From positions 1 through 41,926 of the forward strand of contig NZ_CABUOD010000043.1 in the NCBI RefSeq assembly GCF_902493135.1: 41,926 bases of DNA, written 5' to 3'. Numbering within the stretch: the first letter of the stretch is position 1; every line of letters starts with the position of its first letter. The stretch comes from an uncultured Parabacteroides sp. (GTDB lineage: Bacteria > Bacteroidota > Bacteroidia > Bacteroidales > Tannerellaceae). The notes beneath the pieces were generated by a model. That model searched no databases. It saw nothing but the letters and a program-made list of their open reading frames with translations, and had not been told where the DNA came from. The position numbers and the translations under genes were made by a program. Positions 39,782 through 41,926 of the stretch are shown piece by piece.

Positions 39782-41695
39782 ATGAATAAGATATCGAAAA
39801 AAATAGGTTTACTACTTGCTACAGGCTTCATAGCCTCAATGAGTGCATGTTCGGATTTTATGAATCTGACACCCGCCGACCAGTATGATGGAGATGCAGT
39901 GTGGTCAGATGCAGGCTTGGTACAAGCAATTGTAAATGATGTTTACAGTTTTGTACGCCATGGATCTGATGAATGTAGCACTACAGCAATGACAGATGAT
40001 GCTTACTTCACGCACGATTATGGTTGCAAAGCCGTGAACGAAGGAACCATTTCCCCCAGTGATGTTGGTTGGTATGACGATGGAAACTGTCCATTCTATT
40101 GGAAAGAACGTTACAAAGGTATTTATGAAGCCAATCTCATATTATCCAATATCGATAATGTCCCTGAAAAAGTAGGTTATGATTTAAGTATTATGAAAGG
40201 AGAAACGTACTTCCTTCGTGCATATCTCTATACGGAGATGATGCGTGGCTTCGGTGGTATTCCTCTGATAGACAAAACTTATAGTCTTGAAGAAGCCTCT
40301 ACTTTGCAAGTTCCGCGTAGCAACATGGCTGATTGTTTGAATTTTATATTGTCCGATTTAGAAAAAGCGATCACCTTGTTACCCGAATCTGCAGATGCCG
40401 GTCGTGCGACAAAAGGCGCAGCCATGGCTTTGAAAGCTCGAGTAATGCTTCACGTCGCCAGTCCATTGTTTGCTGACCGTTCAATAAACACTTTAGAATG
40501 CAATCAATACAATGGCGACCGCCAAGCCCTTTACGAACAGACTCTACAAGCAGCAAAAGACGTCATTAACAGTGGTATCTACAATTTAGTCAATTGCAAT
40601 GCAGGGACTATAGAAGAAATAACCAACAATTTCCATAACATAGCATTGACCAACAACTCGGAATCCATCTGGTATAAGCAATTTATAAATAAAGATGTAG
40701 ACGAAAATATGCTTCGCAATCGCGCCGCTATCTGTCATGGTCCGAACGGTTACCATAATTGGGGTGGCGTTTGTCCAACTAATGACTTGGTTATGTCGTT
40801 CGAAATGGAAGACGGAAGCCTATATGAAGATTTGCGTAAACCAGGAGAAAAAGTGACATCAAATCCGTATTACAACCGCGAACCGCGTTTCTATGCCACT
40901 ATCGGTTACGATGGTCTGGAATGGGGGCGTCCTCGTGGATCCGACGCAACTGCACTCGACCCGACTCCACTTGGAACATTACAAATGGGTTTTTACGAAT
41001 CACCTGACGGAACAACTGTCGATGTAGTGACAGGTTATTCTTCAACAGGCGAAGTAACTTCCCGTGAAAGTTTCACCGGTATCGTAGGTGTGGACACCCG
41101 ACAGTCGTCAATCGAAAACTGGAATGGTTCTTACACCGGTTATATAGAAAAAAAACTAATCGATACATCATTTGATGCAACCGAGCATAATTGGCAAACT
41201 GCAACCTACCCATACATTCGTTTAGCTGAAATGTACTTGATCGCAGCCGAAGCTGCAATCGAATTAAACAAACTTGACGAAGCTACAACTTATTTGGATG
41301 CTTTGCGTAACCGTATCGGTCGTCCAGATACAAAAACAACTTTATCAATCCGAGGTAAAGCGTTCAATCAAGCTGACCTGCGTGAATTTTTGCGTCAGGA
41401 ACGTCGTTCCGAATTAGCTTATGAAGATTCACGTTTCTATGACATTCGTCGTTGGATGATTACTTCTGATGTAACTCGCGAACCGACCGGTATTGTTGTA
41501 ATTGCTCGTTTGAAATCAGGACAGACCTCTAAATTACCATACGTACACAACGATGATAAATGGAATTACACTTACCAAGTGCTTGATTTAAGCTTCCGTG
41601 AAGTACGTAAATGGGACAACAAACTGTATTTCGCTCCAATCCATCGTGACGAAATGAACCGTAATACAGCATTGGTTCAGAATCCGGGGTATTAA
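39782..41695 (+). CDS. SusD/RagB-family nutrient-binding outer-membrane lipoprotein (second pair)
   Basis: A 637-residue surface lipoprotein paired with the second SusC. The lipobox is SMSAC (Cys23), then SDFMNLTPADQYDGDAVW. SusD motifs are MKGETYFLRAYLYTEMMRGFGGIPLID, AAMALKARVMLHVASPLF, WGGVCPTNDLVMSFEMEDGSLYED, NREPRFYATIGYDG, RLAEMYLIAAEAAIELNKLDEATTYLDALRNRIG, LRQERRSELAYEDSRFYDIRRWM and RNTALVQNPGY at the end. It matches the first SusD in layout, but the binding region differs (for example the insert around 420-440, VVTGYSSTGEVTSRESF). A second, non-translated copy of the last 13 codons follows the stop codon. Confidence 0.95.
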   Translation: MNKISKKIGLLLATGFIASMSACSDFMNLTPADQYDGDAVWSDAGLVQAIVNDVYSFVRHGSDECSTTAMTDDAYFTHDYGCKAVNEGTISPSDVGWYDDGNCPFYWKERYKGIYEANLILSNIDNVPEKVGYDLSIMKGETYFLRAYLYTEMMRGFGGIPLIDKTYSLEEASTLQVPRSNMADCLNFILSDLEKAITLLPESADAGRATKGAAMALKARVMLHVASPLFADRSINTLECNQYNGDRQALYEQTLQAAKDVINSGIYNLVNCNAGTIEEITNNFHNIALTNNSESIWYKQFINKDVDENMLRNRAAICHGPNGYHNWGGVCPTNDLVMSFEMEDGSLYEDLRKPGEKVTSNPYYNREPRFYATIGYDGLEWGRPRGSDATALDPTPLGTLQMGFYESPDGTTVDVVTGYSSTGEVTSRESFTGIVGVDTRQSSIENWNGSYTGYIEKKLIDTSFDATEHNWQTATYPYIRLAEMYLIAAEAAIELNKLDEATTYLDALRNRIGRPDTKTTLSIRGKAFNQADLREFLRQERRSELAYEDSRFYDIRRWMITSDVTREPTGIVVIARLKSGQTSKLPYVHNDDKWNYTYQVLDLSFREVRKWDNKLYFAPIHRDEMNRNTALVQNPGY

Positions 41696-41704
41696 TTATT
41701 TGTC

Positions 41705-41752
41705 GAAATCAAACGTAACACAGCAATGGTTCAGAACCCAGGAATGGAATAA
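41705..41752 (+). pseudogene. Vestigial 3' end of another susD gene
   Basis: The frame EIKRNTAMVQNPGME-stop starts 10 bases after the susD stop. It aligns with the real gene's end EMNRNTALVQNPGY-stop. Over 39 bases 32 are identical, and four of the seven differences are silent third-position changes, as between two coding paralogues. It looks like the tail of a former susD left after gene replacement or deletion. It has no start and is not preceded by its own coding frame. Confidence 0.65.
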
Positions 41753-41774
41753 CGACCATCAACCTCATACGAAA

Positions 41775-41812
41775 AAAGGAAGGGAAGCAATTCTCTTCCT
41801 TTCTTCTTTTTT
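41775..41812. terminator. Rho-independent terminator, probably bidirectional
   Basis: The stem AAAGGAAG-G-GAA / TTC-T-CTTCCTTT (12 bp, one G-T pair; 41775-41786 with 41791-41802) has loop GCAA. It is followed by a T-rich run on the plus strand and preceded by an A-run that gives T residues on the minus strand. It ends the second susC/susD operon and may serve a convergent gene beyond the window. Confidence 0.85.
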
Positions 41813-41926
41813 ATAAGCCGCCCCTGTCAATGAAACACTTCACACATATACTTTATTTGGTTCTTCGTCACTTTCGGGGCAGCAAAATATGCTAACCGCC
41901 TTTATCTATGGACTATGCCAGCTTAT
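41813..41926. other. Window edge, no gene assigned
   Basis: A minus-strand stretch of about 24 codons (ending KYMCEVFH and a stop at about 41834) looks protein-like and could be the 3' end of a convergent gene, but all three minus frames carry stops within the last 40 bases. It cannot be decided from this window. Confidence 0.3.

Noticed and set aside
41821..41926. Start of another gene at the right edge
   Set aside because: All frames contain early stops; only a short protein-like minus-strand tail is visible.

Overview
The window looks like chromosomal DNA of a gut-type Bacteroidales, most likely Parabacteroides or a close relative (inference). Reasons: two tandem SusC/SusD outer-membrane nutrient-uptake pairs; many promoters with the Bacteroidetes -7 box TAnnTTTG rather than a sigma70 -10 box; A-rich translation starts without Shine-Dalgarno sites; and family-typical genes (YitT, NhaD, a C10 peptidase, a remnant that resembles DUF6261). 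No rRNA, CRISPR array, phage or intact insertion sequence was seen. There is one tRNA (Trp, CCA).

Layout. 270-3170 is the distal half of histidine biosynthesis (hisH, hisA, hisF, hisIE) with a 22-bp repeat array between hisF and hisIE, followed 5 bases later by an FtsE-like ATPase (3176-3853). 3918-6505 carries lysC and lysA, with CACGGATTA-type inverted repeats on both sides of lysA. 6780-8733 is a secreted C10 cysteine peptidase lipoprotein closely followed by a small outer-membrane barrel protein. A decayed gene follows (8806-9136, minus), then a one-piece sensor histidine kinase and a membrane glycosyltransferase. 12480-20503 is all minus strand: aminotransferase plus LolC/E-type permease, YitT, a small secreted protein, and an ABC-F / MFS / Ogt operon.

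20807-25298 is a compact cobalamin nucleotide-loop assembly operon (cbiB, an S4 RNA-binding protein, cobU, cobT, cobS, cobC). It is enough to finish cobalamin from imported cobinamide and a lower base, but corrin ring synthesis is absent from the window. 25444-30028 holds an NhaD antiporter, an unknown 211-residue protein, an ArsC/Spx-like protein coupled to a uracil-DNA-glycosylase-family protein, and a convergent glutamine synthetase.

30205-41752 contains tRNA-Trp, a divergent XRE regulator, and two successive SusC/SusD operons. Each operon has its own TTTG-N19-TAnnTTTG-like promoter and a long leader. The two leaders share several sequence blocks and each holds a short ORF at the same position. 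No glycoside hydrolase is present, so the substrate cannot be read from this window. After the second susD stop codon lies a vestigial copy of a susD 3' end.

No wholly new enzyme system is evident. The least-explained structure is non-coding: two 22-bp-period palindromic arrays of unrelated sequence, a 160-bp nested inverted-repeat element, and the conserved SusC leaders with short ORFs.
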